A stretch of DNA of 64,000 bases from an uncultured Bacteroidales bacterium (lineage in GTDB: Bacteria; Bacteroidota; Bacteroidia; Bacteroidales; UBA932). Where the stretch lies: positions 1 through 64,000 of the forward strand of contig CAMKSQ010000006.1 in assembly GCA_946415475.1 (NCBI GenBank), in the 5' to 3' direction. Both the position numbers and the translations under genes were made by a program. Shown here one piece after another: positions 7,320-15,730 of the stretch; position 1 is the stretch's first letter; each line of letters starts with the position of its first letter. Below the pieces are notes generated by a model. That model saw nothing but the letters and a program-made list of their open reading frames with translations, searched no databases and was not told where the DNA came from.

Positions 7320-9641
7320 TTATTCGAAATAATAATTTTCTAGTTCATCTTTTTCCTGCGAGACGTCCCCTTCCTGCGAACCGCCGCAATACTCACCCTT
7401 GAGTTCCTCCGGGAAGACATCGCTCTCCACGATGCCCAGGGTTCCGTCCTGCAGGACCTTCTTCATCCACAGACCCCAGATGGGCAGCGCCATGTTGGCA
7501 CCCTGGCCCAGGTTGTTGTTGGAGAAGTGCACGTAGCGGTCCTCTGCGCCTACCCAGACGCCGGCTGTAATCTTGGGCGTATAGCCGATGAACCAGCCGT
7601 CCGAGTTGTCGTTAGTAGTACCGGTTTTACCGGCGATTTCACCCTTAAGGCCATACTTGAAGCGCAGGCGGACACCGGTACCGTTGTCCACCACGGCGCG
7701 CATCATCTGGATCATGGCGCCGGTGGCCCGCTGCGACAGGGCCTCCCGCTTGCGTCCGCTGAACTGTCCCAGGATGTTGCCGTCGCGGTCCTCAATACGC
7801 GTGACAAAGAGCGGATAAGTATAAGTACCGCCGGAAGGATAGGTGTTATAGGCGGTTACCATGTCGAAGACGGACAGGTCCGCCGCGCCCACGCAAAGGG
7901 ACGCTACAGGGTCGATAAAGCCGCTGATGCCCAGTTTGCGCATCATGGCCACCATGGAGGCAGGACCCAACTGTTTCATCAGGTAGGCCGCCACGGAGTT
8001 GGAACTGTGGGCAAGGCCCCAGGTGAGGTCCACCATGGTTCCGTCCGCGTGGGTGTCCTGCGGGGTCCAGGTCTGGTCTCCATTCACCACGATGACCACG
8101 GGCGAATTGAGCACGGGGTCACACGGCGTCATGCCGGATTCCATGGCCAGGGTGTAGATGAAAGGCTTTACGGTAGAGCCCACCTGACGACGGCCCTGAC
8201 GGACATTGTCGTACTTGAAGTAGCGGTAATCCGGGCCGCCCACATACGCCTTGACATTGCCCGTTCCCGGTTCGATGGCCATGAAGGCTGCACGGAAGAA
8301 GGACTTGTAATACCGGATGGAGTCGTCCGGGGTCATGACCGTATCCCTATACCCAGGCTTGTCCCAGGTAAATACGCGCATCTTGACGGGCTTCGAAAAA
8401 CTCTTGTCGATTTCTGCCTGGCTGCTGCCGGAGGCTTTCATCATGCGGGTACGGTCGCTCCAGCGACGGGCCTGCTTGAGGGTGGTTTCGATGACGGAAG
8501 GTTCCGTATCGGACATGAACGGCGCGTTGCGGCGATACTTGAGTTCCCTCCAGAAAGCCTTTTGGAGGTCTTTTCCCAGATGCTCAGCTATGGCTTCCTC
8601 CGCATAGCGCTGCATCTTATAATTAATGGTGGTATAGATGCGCAGGCCATCCTTGTCCAGGTCATAGGACGAGCCGTCACTCTTGAAATTCTTGTTGAGC
8701 CAGCCATACACGGGGTCATCTTCCCACTGCAGGGAATCCACCTGATAATCCTCCGCGGACGAATAGGAAGAGCGCTTGGGCTTGTTGGCGCTCATGATGC
8801 GGCGGAGCATATCGCGGAAATAGGGGCCCACGCCGGTGGTGCGGTCTCCTTTACGGCTGTGCAGGACGATGGGCAATGCCTGGAGCGAATCGCATTCCGC
8901 CTTGGTAAGATAGTTCATGTCTTCCATGCGGGAAAGCACCAGGTTGCGGCGGCGCAGGGCGTTCTCCGGATTCAGGGACGGATTGTAACGGGTGGGCTTG
9001 TTCACCATGCCCACCAGCACGGCGCTCTCCTCCGTGAGCAGTTCTGCGGGCTGTTTCCCGAAGAACTGGTTGGCTGCGGAAGAGATACCATAGGAGTTGG
9101 AACCGAAGAACACGGCGTTCATGTACATGTCCAGGATTTCCTCCTTGGTGTAGTTGCGCTCCAACTTGATAGCGGTAATCCACTCCTTTAATTTAATCCA
9201 GACCATGCCCAGTTTGCCTTTGTGGGCGCCACGGGGATACAGCGTTTTGGCCAGCTGCTGGGTGATGGTGGAGCCGCCGCCCTGGGAGGAATCCCGGGAG
9301 AGGAGCGTACGGAACAACACACGGCCCAGGGACTGGAGGTCCACACCGGAGTGCTCATAGAAGCGTTTGTCTTCCGTGGCCACCGCTGCCTGCACCAGCG
9401 ACTGGGGCAGTTCCTCATACCCCACAAAAGTACGGTTCTCTATATGATAAGTGGTAAGGATTTCCCCTTCCTCCGCGATAACCTGTGTTGCCAATTTGGA
9501 ATCCGGGTTCTCCAGTTCCTCGATGGAAGGAATATCTGCGAAGGCCCACACGGCACATAGCAGCAGTGCCAACAGCACTACCGGGGTAACCAGAAGAATC
9601 CAGAACCACTTACTTATTTTCTTCTTTGCACTGTCCCTCAT
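7320..9641 (-). CDS. mrcA: Bifunctional penicillin-binding protein 1A
   Basis: 773 residues. It polymerises and cross-links peptidoglycan at the outer face of the inner membrane. The order is a short cytoplasmic tail, one membrane helix (about 12-36), the GT51 glycosyltransferase with EDKRFYEHSGVD (from residue 90), then the transpeptidase domain with the active serine in GSTVKPF, the SSN motif and KTGTT. All catalytic motifs are intact. It is the first gene of the operon with ddl and prmC and is divergent from topA. The gene symbol is by family; the local paralogue number is unknown. Confidence 0.93.
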   Translation of the reverse strand: MRDSAKKKISKWFWILLVTPVVLLALLLCAVWAFADIPSIEELENPDSKLATQVIAEEGEILTTYHIENRTFVGYEELPQSLVQAAVATEDKRFYEHSGVDLQSLGRVLFRTLLSRDSSQGGGSTITQQLAKTLYPRGAHKGKLGMVWIKLKEWITAIKLERNYTKEEILDMYMNAVFFGSNSYGISSAANQFFGKQPAELLTEESAVLVGMVNKPTRYNPSLNPENALRRRNLVLSRMEDMNYLTKAECDSLQALPIVLHSRKGDRTTGVGPYFRDMLRRIMSANKPKRSSYSSAEDYQVDSLQWEDDPVYGWLNKNFKSDGSSYDLDKDGLRIYTTINYKMQRYAEEAIAEHLGKDLQKAFWRELKYRRNAPFMSDTEPSVIETTLKQARRWSDRTRMMKASGSSQAEIDKSFSKPVKMRVFTWDKPGYRDTVMTPDDSIRYYKSFFRAAFMAIEPGTGNVKAYVGGPDYRYFKYDNVRQGRRQVGSTVKPFIYTLAMESGMTPCDPVLNSPVVIVVNGDQTWTPQDTHADGTMVDLTWGLAHSSNSVAAYLMKQLGPASMVAMMRKLGISGFIDPVASLCVGAADLSVFDMVTAYNTYPSGGTYTYPLFVTRIEDRDGNILGQFSGRKREALSQRATGAMIQMMRAVVDNGTGVRLRFKYGLKGEIAGKTGTTNDNSDGWFIGYTPKITAGVWVGAEDRYVHFSNNNLGQGANMALPIWGLWMKKVLQDGTLGIVESDVFPEELKGEYCGGSQEGDVSQEKDELENYYFE

Positions 9642-9787
9642 GCGATAAAAATTTTCACTGTCCGCAAGACCTTAGGTCTTGTCAAAAGTTCAACTTACAA
9701 AATTAAACAGAAAATTTGGATTTATCCGCGAATTCTGCTTTACTTTGCAGAAAATTATCGGGCCCCAAGCCCGTAAATGCTATCGAT

Positions 9788-12088
9788 ATGGAGGGAAAAA
9801 ACTTAGTTATTGTAGAGAGCCCCGGTAAGGTGAAGACCATCCAGCAATACCTGGGAAAGGAATATCTGGTAAAGGCATCCATCGGCCACATCCGCGACCT
9901 GGAAGAGCACAAGCTCAGCGTCGACGTAGCCAACGGGTTCACCCCGGAGTATATCGTTCCGGCCGACAAGAAGAAAGTGGTGGCGGAGCTGAAGAAACTC
10001 TCTGAGGCCGCTTCTACCGTGTGGCTGGCATCCGATGAAGACCGCGAAGGAGAAGCCATTTCCTGGCACCTGAAAGAAACGCTGCGTCTTCCCGAGGGCA
10101 AAACCCGCCGTATCGTCTTTCACGAAATCACCAAAAACGCCATCCTGGAGGCCATCGAGCATCCCAGGGATATCGACATGAACCTGGTGAACGCCCAGCA
10201 GGCCCGCCGCGTGCTGGACCGCCTGGTAGGCTTTGAACTCTCGCCCATCCTGTGGCGCAAAATCCAGCCCAAGCTCAGCGCCGGCCGCGTACAGAGCGTG
10301 GCGTTGCGCCTGATCGTGGACCGGGAAAAGGAAATCATGGCCTTCCGTCCGGAGCCGTACTACCGCGTGGAAGCCACCTTCCAGCCGGAGAACACGGACA
10401 CCCGCGTCAAAGCCACCCTGGACACGCACTTTGCCTCGGAGGCAGAGGCCCGCAAGTTCCTGGAGGACAGCGTAGGCGCCAACTACCAGATCGTCTCCAT
10501 CGAGAAGAAGGCCGGCGTGCGGGTTCCCGCCGCTCCCTTCACCACCTCCACGCTGCAGCAGGAGGCCGCCCGGAAGCTGCACTTCCCGGTTTCCACCACC
10601 ATGCGCGTGGCGCAGGGGTTGTACGAACGCGGTCTCATCACCTATATGCGTACGGACTCCACCAACCTGTCGTCCCTGGCCCTGGGCACCGCCAAAAAGT
10701 TCATCCTGGACAATTTTGGTGACGAGTATTCCCATCCGCGCCAGTATCGGACCAAATCCAAAGGCGCACAGGAGGCCCACGAGGCCATCCGTCCCACCTA
10801 TATAGATAATGTATCCATCGACGGCACCGCGCAGGAGAAAAAACTGTACGAGCTCATCTGGAAGCGCACCATCGCTTCGCAAATGGCAGAGAGCCGCGTG
10901 ATGAACACCACCCTCAAAGTGGGCTCCGACAAACGCCCGGAGCGCTACGGCCTGCAGTCGGTGGAATTGCTCTTCGACGGCTTCATGAAGGTGTATCTGG
11001 AGAGCCGTGACGATGAAGAATCGGCCCCGGAAGAGGTGGTGCTGCCGGAACTGCACAAGGGGGACCGCATGTTGGAGCATGGCGTATCGGCCCTGTGCAA
11101 ATATACCGTCCCGCCGATGCGTTACTCGGAGGCGACGCTGGTGAAAAAGCTGGAAGAGCTGGGCATCGGCCGTCCTTCCACCTATGCCGCCACGGTAGAT
11201 ACCCTTACCCGCGGCCGCGGATATGCAATCAAGGGCGATAAAGAAGGTCAGAGCTTCCAGGTGACCAACCTGAGTCTGAAGAACGGCGTCATCAAGAGCA
11301 GCGCCAAGAAAGAGACCGTCGGTGCCGAAAAAGGCAAACTGCTGCCGCAGGAGATCGGGCTTATCGTCACGGATTACCTGGTGGGCAACTTCGCCGACAT
11401 CCTGGATTACGATTTTACGGCTAATGTCGAGGCCGATTTCGACGAGGTGGCTGAGGGCAAGAAGCAGTGGAATGCGGCCATCGCAGCCTTCTACTCCCCT
11501 TTCCACGCCCATGTGGAGCAGGTGATGTCGGACCGCAGCTACAGCAAAGTCACCCGTGAACTGGGCGTCGCTCCGGACGGGGAAAAAGTGATCGCCGCCT
11601 TTGGCAAGTTCGGCCCGTACGTCCAGAAGGGAGAGGGCGAAAAACGCCAGAGCGCATCCCTGGGCAAGGGCCAGCTCATCGAAACCCTCACCCTGGCGGA
11701 GGCCCTGAAACTACTGGAGCTCCCCCGCACCGTGGGCCAGCTGGACGGCGTGGACATCGTAGCCACCCGCGGACGCTTCGGCCCCTACCTCAAATACGGT
11801 GAGCGCAACGTCAAACTTCCCAAGGGTGCCGATCCGCTCAAAATCGGCCTGGAAGAGTGCATCAGCCTGATTAAAGAACAGGCCGATACCGACAAGGCGG
11901 CCGCCGCCCCCATCGCAGAATTCGGCGACATCAAGGTGCTGAACGGCAGATACGGTCCGTATATCAAACAAGGGGTTACTAATTATAAGATTCCCCGGGG
12001 CAAGGATGCCACCAAGTTAACGGAGGCTGATTGTCAGGCGATTATCGCGGCTGCCGGCACGGCAAAAAAATATTCGGGGAAGCGCTAA
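9788..12088 (+). CDS. topA: DNA topoisomerase I
   Basis: 766 residues from the ATG at 9788; the open frame extends upstream from a TTG but the family N-terminus is MEGKNLVIVESPGK. It relaxes negative supercoils by a type IA mechanism. Visible are the Toprim domain with DEDREGEA, the active-site tyrosine in YMRTDSTNLS, and three C-terminal Topo C-repeat units (FGKFGPYV, RGRFGPYL, NGRYGPYI) in place of zinc fingers, as is usual in Bacteroidota. A TTACTTTG box near 9751 may be its -7 element. Confidence 0.95.
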   Translation: MEGKNLVIVESPGKVKTIQQYLGKEYLVKASIGHIRDLEEHKLSVDVANGFTPEYIVPADKKKVVAELKKLSEAASTVWLASDEDREGEAISWHLKETLRLPEGKTRRIVFHEITKNAILEAIEHPRDIDMNLVNAQQARRVLDRLVGFELSPILWRKIQPKLSAGRVQSVALRLIVDREKEIMAFRPEPYYRVEATFQPENTDTRVKATLDTHFASEAEARKFLEDSVGANYQIVSIEKKAGVRVPAAPFTTSTLQQEAARKLHFPVSTTMRVAQGLYERGLITYMRTDSTNLSSLALGTAKKFILDNFGDEYSHPRQYRTKSKGAQEAHEAIRPTYIDNVSIDGTAQEKKLYELIWKRTIASQMAESRVMNTTLKVGSDKRPERYGLQSVELLFDGFMKVYLESRDDEESAPEEVVLPELHKGDRMLEHGVSALCKYTVPPMRYSEATLVKKLEELGIGRPSTYAATVDTLTRGRGYAIKGDKEGQSFQVTNLSLKNGVIKSSAKKETVGAEKGKLLPQEIGLIVTDYLVGNFADILDYDFTANVEADFDEVAEGKKQWNAAIAAFYSPFHAHVEQVMSDRSYSKVTRELGVAPDGEKVIAAFGKFGPYVQKGEGEKRQSASLGKGQLIETLTLAEALKLLELPRTVGQLDGVDIVATRGRFGPYLKYGERNVKLPKGADPLKIGLEECISLIKEQADTDKAAAAPIAEFGDIKVLNGRYGPYIKQGVTNYKIPRGKDATKLTEADCQAIIAAAGTAKKYSGKR

Positions 12089-12104
12089 AATTAAAAAAAA
12101 GTTG

Positions 12105-12112
12105 TACATTTG
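12105..12112 (+). promoter_or_regulatory. -7 box for the Lrp-type gene
   Basis: TACATTTG, 17 bases past the topA stop and 27 before the ATG, so the regulator has its own promoter instead of relying on topA. Confidence 0.55.
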
Positions 12113-12139
12113 CATCGGTTAGTTAAAAATTGAAAGCAA

Positions 12140-12634
12140 ATGGCAACTTATCACATCGACCAGATCGACCAGAAAATCCTTTCTTACCTGGTTAAAAACG
12201 CCCGTATGCCCTTTTTGGAGATTGCCCGCGAATGCGGCGTTTCCGGCGCAGCTATTCATCAGCGTTTCAAACGATTGGAGGCAAACGGAGTCATCACCGG
12301 CTCCCGTCTGCAGGTAAAGCCGCAGGCCCTGGGGCTCAACGTATGCGCATTTGTAAGCATTTCCCTTTCGGAGTCCACCAAATACCCGGAGGTAATCGCA
12401 AATCTGAAGAAGATTCCGGAGATTGTGGAATGTCACTTTGTTACGGGTAAGTATGCCATCCTGGCCAAGCTTTACTGCCTGGACAACGACCACCTCATGG
12501 AGGTGCTGCTGAACACCATCCAGAAAATCCCCTACATCCAGTCCACGGACACCATGATTTCCCTGGACGAGCCCATCGAGCGCCAGGTGTGGGTGAAAGA
12601 TTTTAAATCGACCACTTATACGGGCCGCGACTGA
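12140..12634 (+). CDS. Lrp/AsnC family transcriptional regulator
   Basis: 164 residues. An N-terminal winged helix-turn-helix (about 5-60, IDQIDQKILSYLVKNARMP then SGAAIHQRFKRLE) is followed by an AsnC ligand-binding/oligomerisation domain (about 70-155). It should bind DNA as an octamer or similar and sense an amino acid or related ligand. Its last 19 bases overlap the end of the convergent ispD. Target genes cannot be named. Confidence 0.88.
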   Translation: MATYHIDQIDQKILSYLVKNARMPFLEIARECGVSGAAIHQRFKRLEANGVITGSRLQVKPQALGLNVCAFVSISLSESTKYPEVIANLKKIPEIVECHFVTGKYAILAKLYCLDNDHLMEVLLNTIQKIPYIQSTDTMISLDEPIERQVWVKDFKSTTYTGRD

Positions 12635-13314
12635 ATGATGGCCCGGGCAAGGACCAGGTCCTCCGGGGTGGTAATTTTGAGATTGAAGCGCTCGCCCTCG
12701 CAGAAGGTGAGCGCTATTCCGTATCGCTCCGCCACGGAAGCGTCGTCCGTGAAGGTGGTGTCGAACTGAAGGGTATAAGCGGCCTTGAGAACCTCCGACT
12801 GGAACACCTGGGGCGTCTGGGCGCCATAGATGCGGCTGCGGTCCAGGGTTTCGCCGGTGGCGGTCAGGGTGCCGTCGCGTTTTTCCAGCACTTTGAGCGT
12901 ATCGGTAACGGGCAGGACCGGGATGACGGCCGGCGCATTTTCCGCAGCCTTGAACAGTTCCCGTACCTTGTCCACGGAGATGAGCGGACGCACGCCGTCC
13001 TGCACGGCCACCAGGGCGCCGTCCGGGACATATTTGAGGGCATTCTTGACGGAATGGAAGCGGGTGAAACCGCCCTTGACCAGCCGCTGCGGACACACGA
13101 AATTGGCCTGCAGGCAGTATTGCCGCCAATAGGTCACATGACCCTCCGGCAGCACCGTAATTACCTGAATATCAGGGATGGCCTTCAGAAACACCTCTAT
13201 GGTGCGACGGAGGATAGGAACCCCGTCCAACTCCAAAAACTGCTTGGGGATAATAGCCCCCATCCGGGTGCCGGTGCCGCCCGCAGTGACCACCAGATAT
13301 TTTTTTCTCTCCAT
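12616..13314 (-). CDS. ispD: 2-C-methyl-D-erythritol 4-phosphate cytidylyltransferase
   Basis: 232 residues from the ATG at 13314; a GTG two codons upstream is also open. IspD makes CDP-methylerythritol from MEP and CTP in the non-mevalonate isoprenoid pathway. The nucleotide-binding loop VVTAGGTGTRMG (8-19) is clear, followed by PKQFLELDGVPIL, VQDGVRP and ITTPEDLVLA, all family hallmarks. Its promoter box lies in the short gap shared with mreB. Its 3' end overlaps the convergent Lrp-type gene. Confidence 0.94.
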   Translation of the reverse strand: MERKKYLVVTAGGTGTRMGAIIPKQFLELDGVPILRRTIEVFLKAIPDIQVITVLPEGHVTYWRQYCLQANFVCPQRLVKGGFTRFHSVKNALKYVPDGALVAVQDGVRPLISVDKVRELFKAAENAPAVIPVLPVTDTLKVLEKRDGTLTATGETLDRSRIYGAQTPQVFQSEVLKAAYTLQFDTTFTDDASVAERYGIALTFCEGERFNLKITTPEDLVLARAIIQSRPV

Positions 13315-13331
13315 TGGCACAATTCTTTACG

Positions 13332-13339
13332 CAAATGTA
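13332..13339 (-). promoter_or_regulatory. -7 box for ispD
   Basis: TACATTTG on the minus strand, 18 bases before the ispD ATG. Confidence 0.5.
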
Positions 13340-13351
13340 ATTATTTTTTCG

Positions 13352-13359
13352 TAATTTTG
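13352..13359 (+). promoter_or_regulatory. -7 box for the mre operon
   Basis: TAATTTTG, 28 bases before the mreB ATG, back to back with the ispD promoter. Confidence 0.5.
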
Positions 13360-13386
13360 GAGGTATTTTCGAATTGAGCGTTAGTT

Positions 13387-14409
13387 ATGGCATTTCACTT
13401 TTTGAATCAAGAATTGGCTATCGACCTGGGCACTGCCAACACCGTCATTTTCCAGAATGACCAGATTGCCCTGGACGAACCTTCTATAGTGGCTATCGAC
13501 AACCAGTCCGGCAAATGCATCGCCCTGGGGCAAAAGGCCAAACTGATGCACGAGAAAACCAATCCCGGCATCAAAACGGTCCGCCCCCTGCGGGACGGCG
13601 TCATCGCAGACTTTAACGCAGCGGAAATGATGATCCGCGGCTTCATCAAGCAGGTTAACTCCCGCCACAGGAGCCTGTTCGCCCCCAACCTGAAGTTGGT
13701 GGTGGGCATCCCTTCCGGCTCTACGGAGGTGGAAATCCGCGCCGTCCGCGACTCCTCGGAGCATGCCGGCGGCCGCGACGTATATCTCATCTATGAGCCC
13801 ATGGCTGCTGCCCTGGGTATCGGCCTGGATGTAGAAGCGCCTAAGGGCAACATGGTGGTGGACATCGGTGGTGGTACCACGGAAATCGCCGTCATCTCCC
13901 TGGGCGGCATCGTGGTGCAGGATTCCGTGCGTGTCGCCGGTGACGTTTTCACGGCCGACATCCAGAACTACCTGCGTCAGCAGCACGTGATTAAAGTGGG
14001 TGAAAGCACGGCGGAAAAAATCAAAATCGCCGTCGGTGCCGTCATTCCCCAGCTGGACGAAGAACCGGAACCGTTCCTTGTGCGCGGTCCCAACCTGATG
14101 ACCGGACACCCGGTAGAAGCCCTTATCCCCTACCAGGAAATGGCCCACTGCCTGGACAAGTCCATCGCCCGCCTGGAATCTTCCATCCAGCAGGTTCTGG
14201 AGCAGACTCCCCCGGAGCTTTACTCGGACATTGTGGAAAACGGGATCTTCCTCAGCGGCGGCGGCGCCTTGCTCCGCGGCCTGGACAAACGGTTCTCGGA
14301 AAAGATGAACATCCAGTTCCACGTGGCGGAGGACCCGCTTCGCGCCGTTGCCCGCGGCACCTGCATCGCCCTTAAAAACACGGACAATTACTCCTTCCTC
14401 ATGCGCTAA
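13387..14409 (+). CDS. mreB: Rod shape-determining actin homologue MreB
   Basis: 340 residues, normal length. It forms ATP-dependent filaments under the inner membrane that steer lateral wall synthesis. Actin-fold motifs are present: AIDLGTANTV (11-20, phosphate 1), VVGIPSG (105-111), DIGGGTTE (159-166, phosphate 2) and the late SGGGALLRGLD adenosine motif. It heads the mreB-mreC-mreD-PBP2-rodA operon, in which every junction overlaps. Confidence 0.96.
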   Translation: MAFHFLNQELAIDLGTANTVIFQNDQIALDEPSIVAIDNQSGKCIALGQKAKLMHEKTNPGIKTVRPLRDGVIADFNAAEMMIRGFIKQVNSRHRSLFAPNLKLVVGIPSGSTEVEIRAVRDSSEHAGGRDVYLIYEPMAAALGIGLDVEAPKGNMVVDIGGGTTEIAVISLGGIVVQDSVRVAGDVFTADIQNYLRQQHVIKVGESTAEKIKIAVGAVIPQLDEEPEPFLVRGPNLMTGHPVEALIPYQEMAHCLDKSIARLESSIQQVLEQTPPELYSDIVENGIFLSGGGALLRGLDKRFSEKMNIQFHVAEDPLRAVARGTCIALKNTDNYSFLMR

Positions 14410-15221
14410 TGCCCATGAAGCAAAGAGCCATCACCGGTTGGATCAATTTCGCGGTCTTCCTTATCCTGGAGATCGCGTCATTGCATATGCTCGCGCACAA
14501 CGGAGAAATCCAAAAGCGCTGGCTGGCAAGGGGTTCGCACTGGGTAATGGGCACTGTATGGGGCGCCACCCAGCGCATCCAAGCCTACTTTTCCCTGTCC
14601 ACCACCAACCAGCAGCTCTCGCAAGAGAACTTTGCCCTGCGGGAACAACTGTTCCAGGCCCAGGAGCAATTGCAACAGCTGCGGGTCGATTCCCTCCAGC
14701 TGGTTCCGCGTCCCGGCTTCAGCCTCATTGCGGCGGAAGTCACCAAAATGAGCCGCAACAAACAGCACAATTACCTCATCCTGAACCGCGGCTATGAAGA
14801 CGGCGTCCAGGAAAAGTCCGGCATCATCTCCCAAAACGGTGTGGTGGGCATTGTGGATGCCGTGAGCGCCCATTACGCTTACGCCTTCTCCTTCCAGAAC
14901 AGCGACGTTTCCATCAGCGCCCGCCTGGGCACCGAAGGAGAAAGCGGTCTGCTGGTCTGGGACGGCATCCACTCCAACGGCGCCGTGCTCAAGGAAATCC
15001 CGCTGCAGCAGCAGTATCATCCCGGAGACACCGTGTTCACCAGCGGCCACTCGCTGCTGTTCCCGCCGGACATCCCGCTGGGCATTGCCGGCAATTCCAA
15101 AATCGTAAACGGCGCCACCAGCGAAATTGAGGTGCGCCTGTTCCAGGATCTCAGTGCGGTGCGCTACGTAACGGTGGTGCACAACAATGCGTTTGACGAA
15201 ATAGAAGAATTTGAGCCATGA
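14409..15221 (+). CDS. mreC: Rod shape-determining protein MreC
   Basis: 270 residues. A periplasmic scaffold anchored by one N-terminal helix (about 8-28), then a coiled-coil stretch (about 55-85, rich in Gln/Leu/Glu) and the beta-rich MreC domain with NRGYEDGVQEKSGIIS and the late VFTSGHSLLFPPDIPLG. The ATG at 14409 overlaps the mreB stop by one base; a second ATG two codons on is equally possible. It links MreB, MreD and PBP2. Confidence 0.93.
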   Translation: MPMKQRAITGWINFAVFLILEIASLHMLAHNGEIQKRWLARGSHWVMGTVWGATQRIQAYFSLSTTNQQLSQENFALREQLFQAQEQLQQLRVDSLQLVPRPGFSLIAAEVTKMSRNKQHNYLILNRGYEDGVQEKSGIISQNGVVGIVDAVSAHYAYAFSFQNSDVSISARLGTEGESGLLVWDGIHSNGAVLKEIPLQQQYHPGDTVFTSGHSLLFPPDIPLGIAGNSKIVNGATSEIEVRLFQDLSAVRYVTVVHNNAFDEIEEFEP

Positions 15222-15730
15222 GAAAATCCGGTTTCTGGGTAGCCTACTCCCTGCTTCTGGTGGCGCAAATCCTCCTGAGCAACTACTTTACCTTCACGCC
15301 TTACATTACGCTGAGCATCCTCCCCGTCATGGTGCTCTGCATCTCCACCCGCATCCAGCCTTATATGTGCATGCTCATCGCTTTCTTCAGCGGCATCATC
15401 GTAGACTGGCTGTCGGAGGGCGTCCTGGGCCTTAACGCCTTCTCGCTGGTTCCGGTGGCCCTGCTCAGAAATCCCGTCATCCACCTGGTCTATGGCGAAG
15501 GCCTGTTCACCCGCAAAGAAGACTTCACCGTAAAAAGCCACGGTTTTGCCAAAGTGGTGATGGCCATCCTCATGATGCAGACCCTTTTCCTGGCCCTGTA
15601 CATTTGGGCCGATGGTGCCGGCCTCCGTCCGTTCTGGTTCGGCCTGGCCCGCTTCTTTGCCTCCCTGCCGGTAGGGCTCGCGGTGTCGCTCATGACCCTG
15701 AACGTCCTGGCCGCAGACCAGCACCGATGA
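15218..15730 (+). CDS. mreD: Rod shape-determining membrane protein MreD
   Basis: 170 residues with five or so hydrophobic segments, consistent with the small inner-membrane protein MreD. Conservation in the family is weak, so the assignment rests on length, topology and its place between mreC (4-base overlap) and the PBP2 gene (4-base overlap). Confidence 0.85.
   Translation: MRKSGFWVAYSLLLVAQILLSNYFTFTPYITLSILPVMVLCISTRIQPYMCMLIAFFSGIIVDWLSEGVLGLNAFSLVPVALLRNPVIHLVYGEGLFTRKEDFTVKSHGFAKVVMAILMMQTLFLALYIWADGAGLRPFWFGLARFFASLPVGLAVSLMTLNVLAADQHR

Noticed and set aside
7527..9191. 554-residue frame antisense to the PBP1A gene
   Set aside because: Typical shadow frame in GC-rich coding DNA. 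The opposite strand has all PBP motifs.
9803..11512. 569-residue frame antisense to topA
   Set aside because: His/Gly/Arg-rich shadow of a clearly real gene.
15604..15726. Extended start of the PBP2 gene
   Set aside because: The extension lies inside mreD; the ATG at 15727 overlaps the mreD stop and gives the usual N-terminus.
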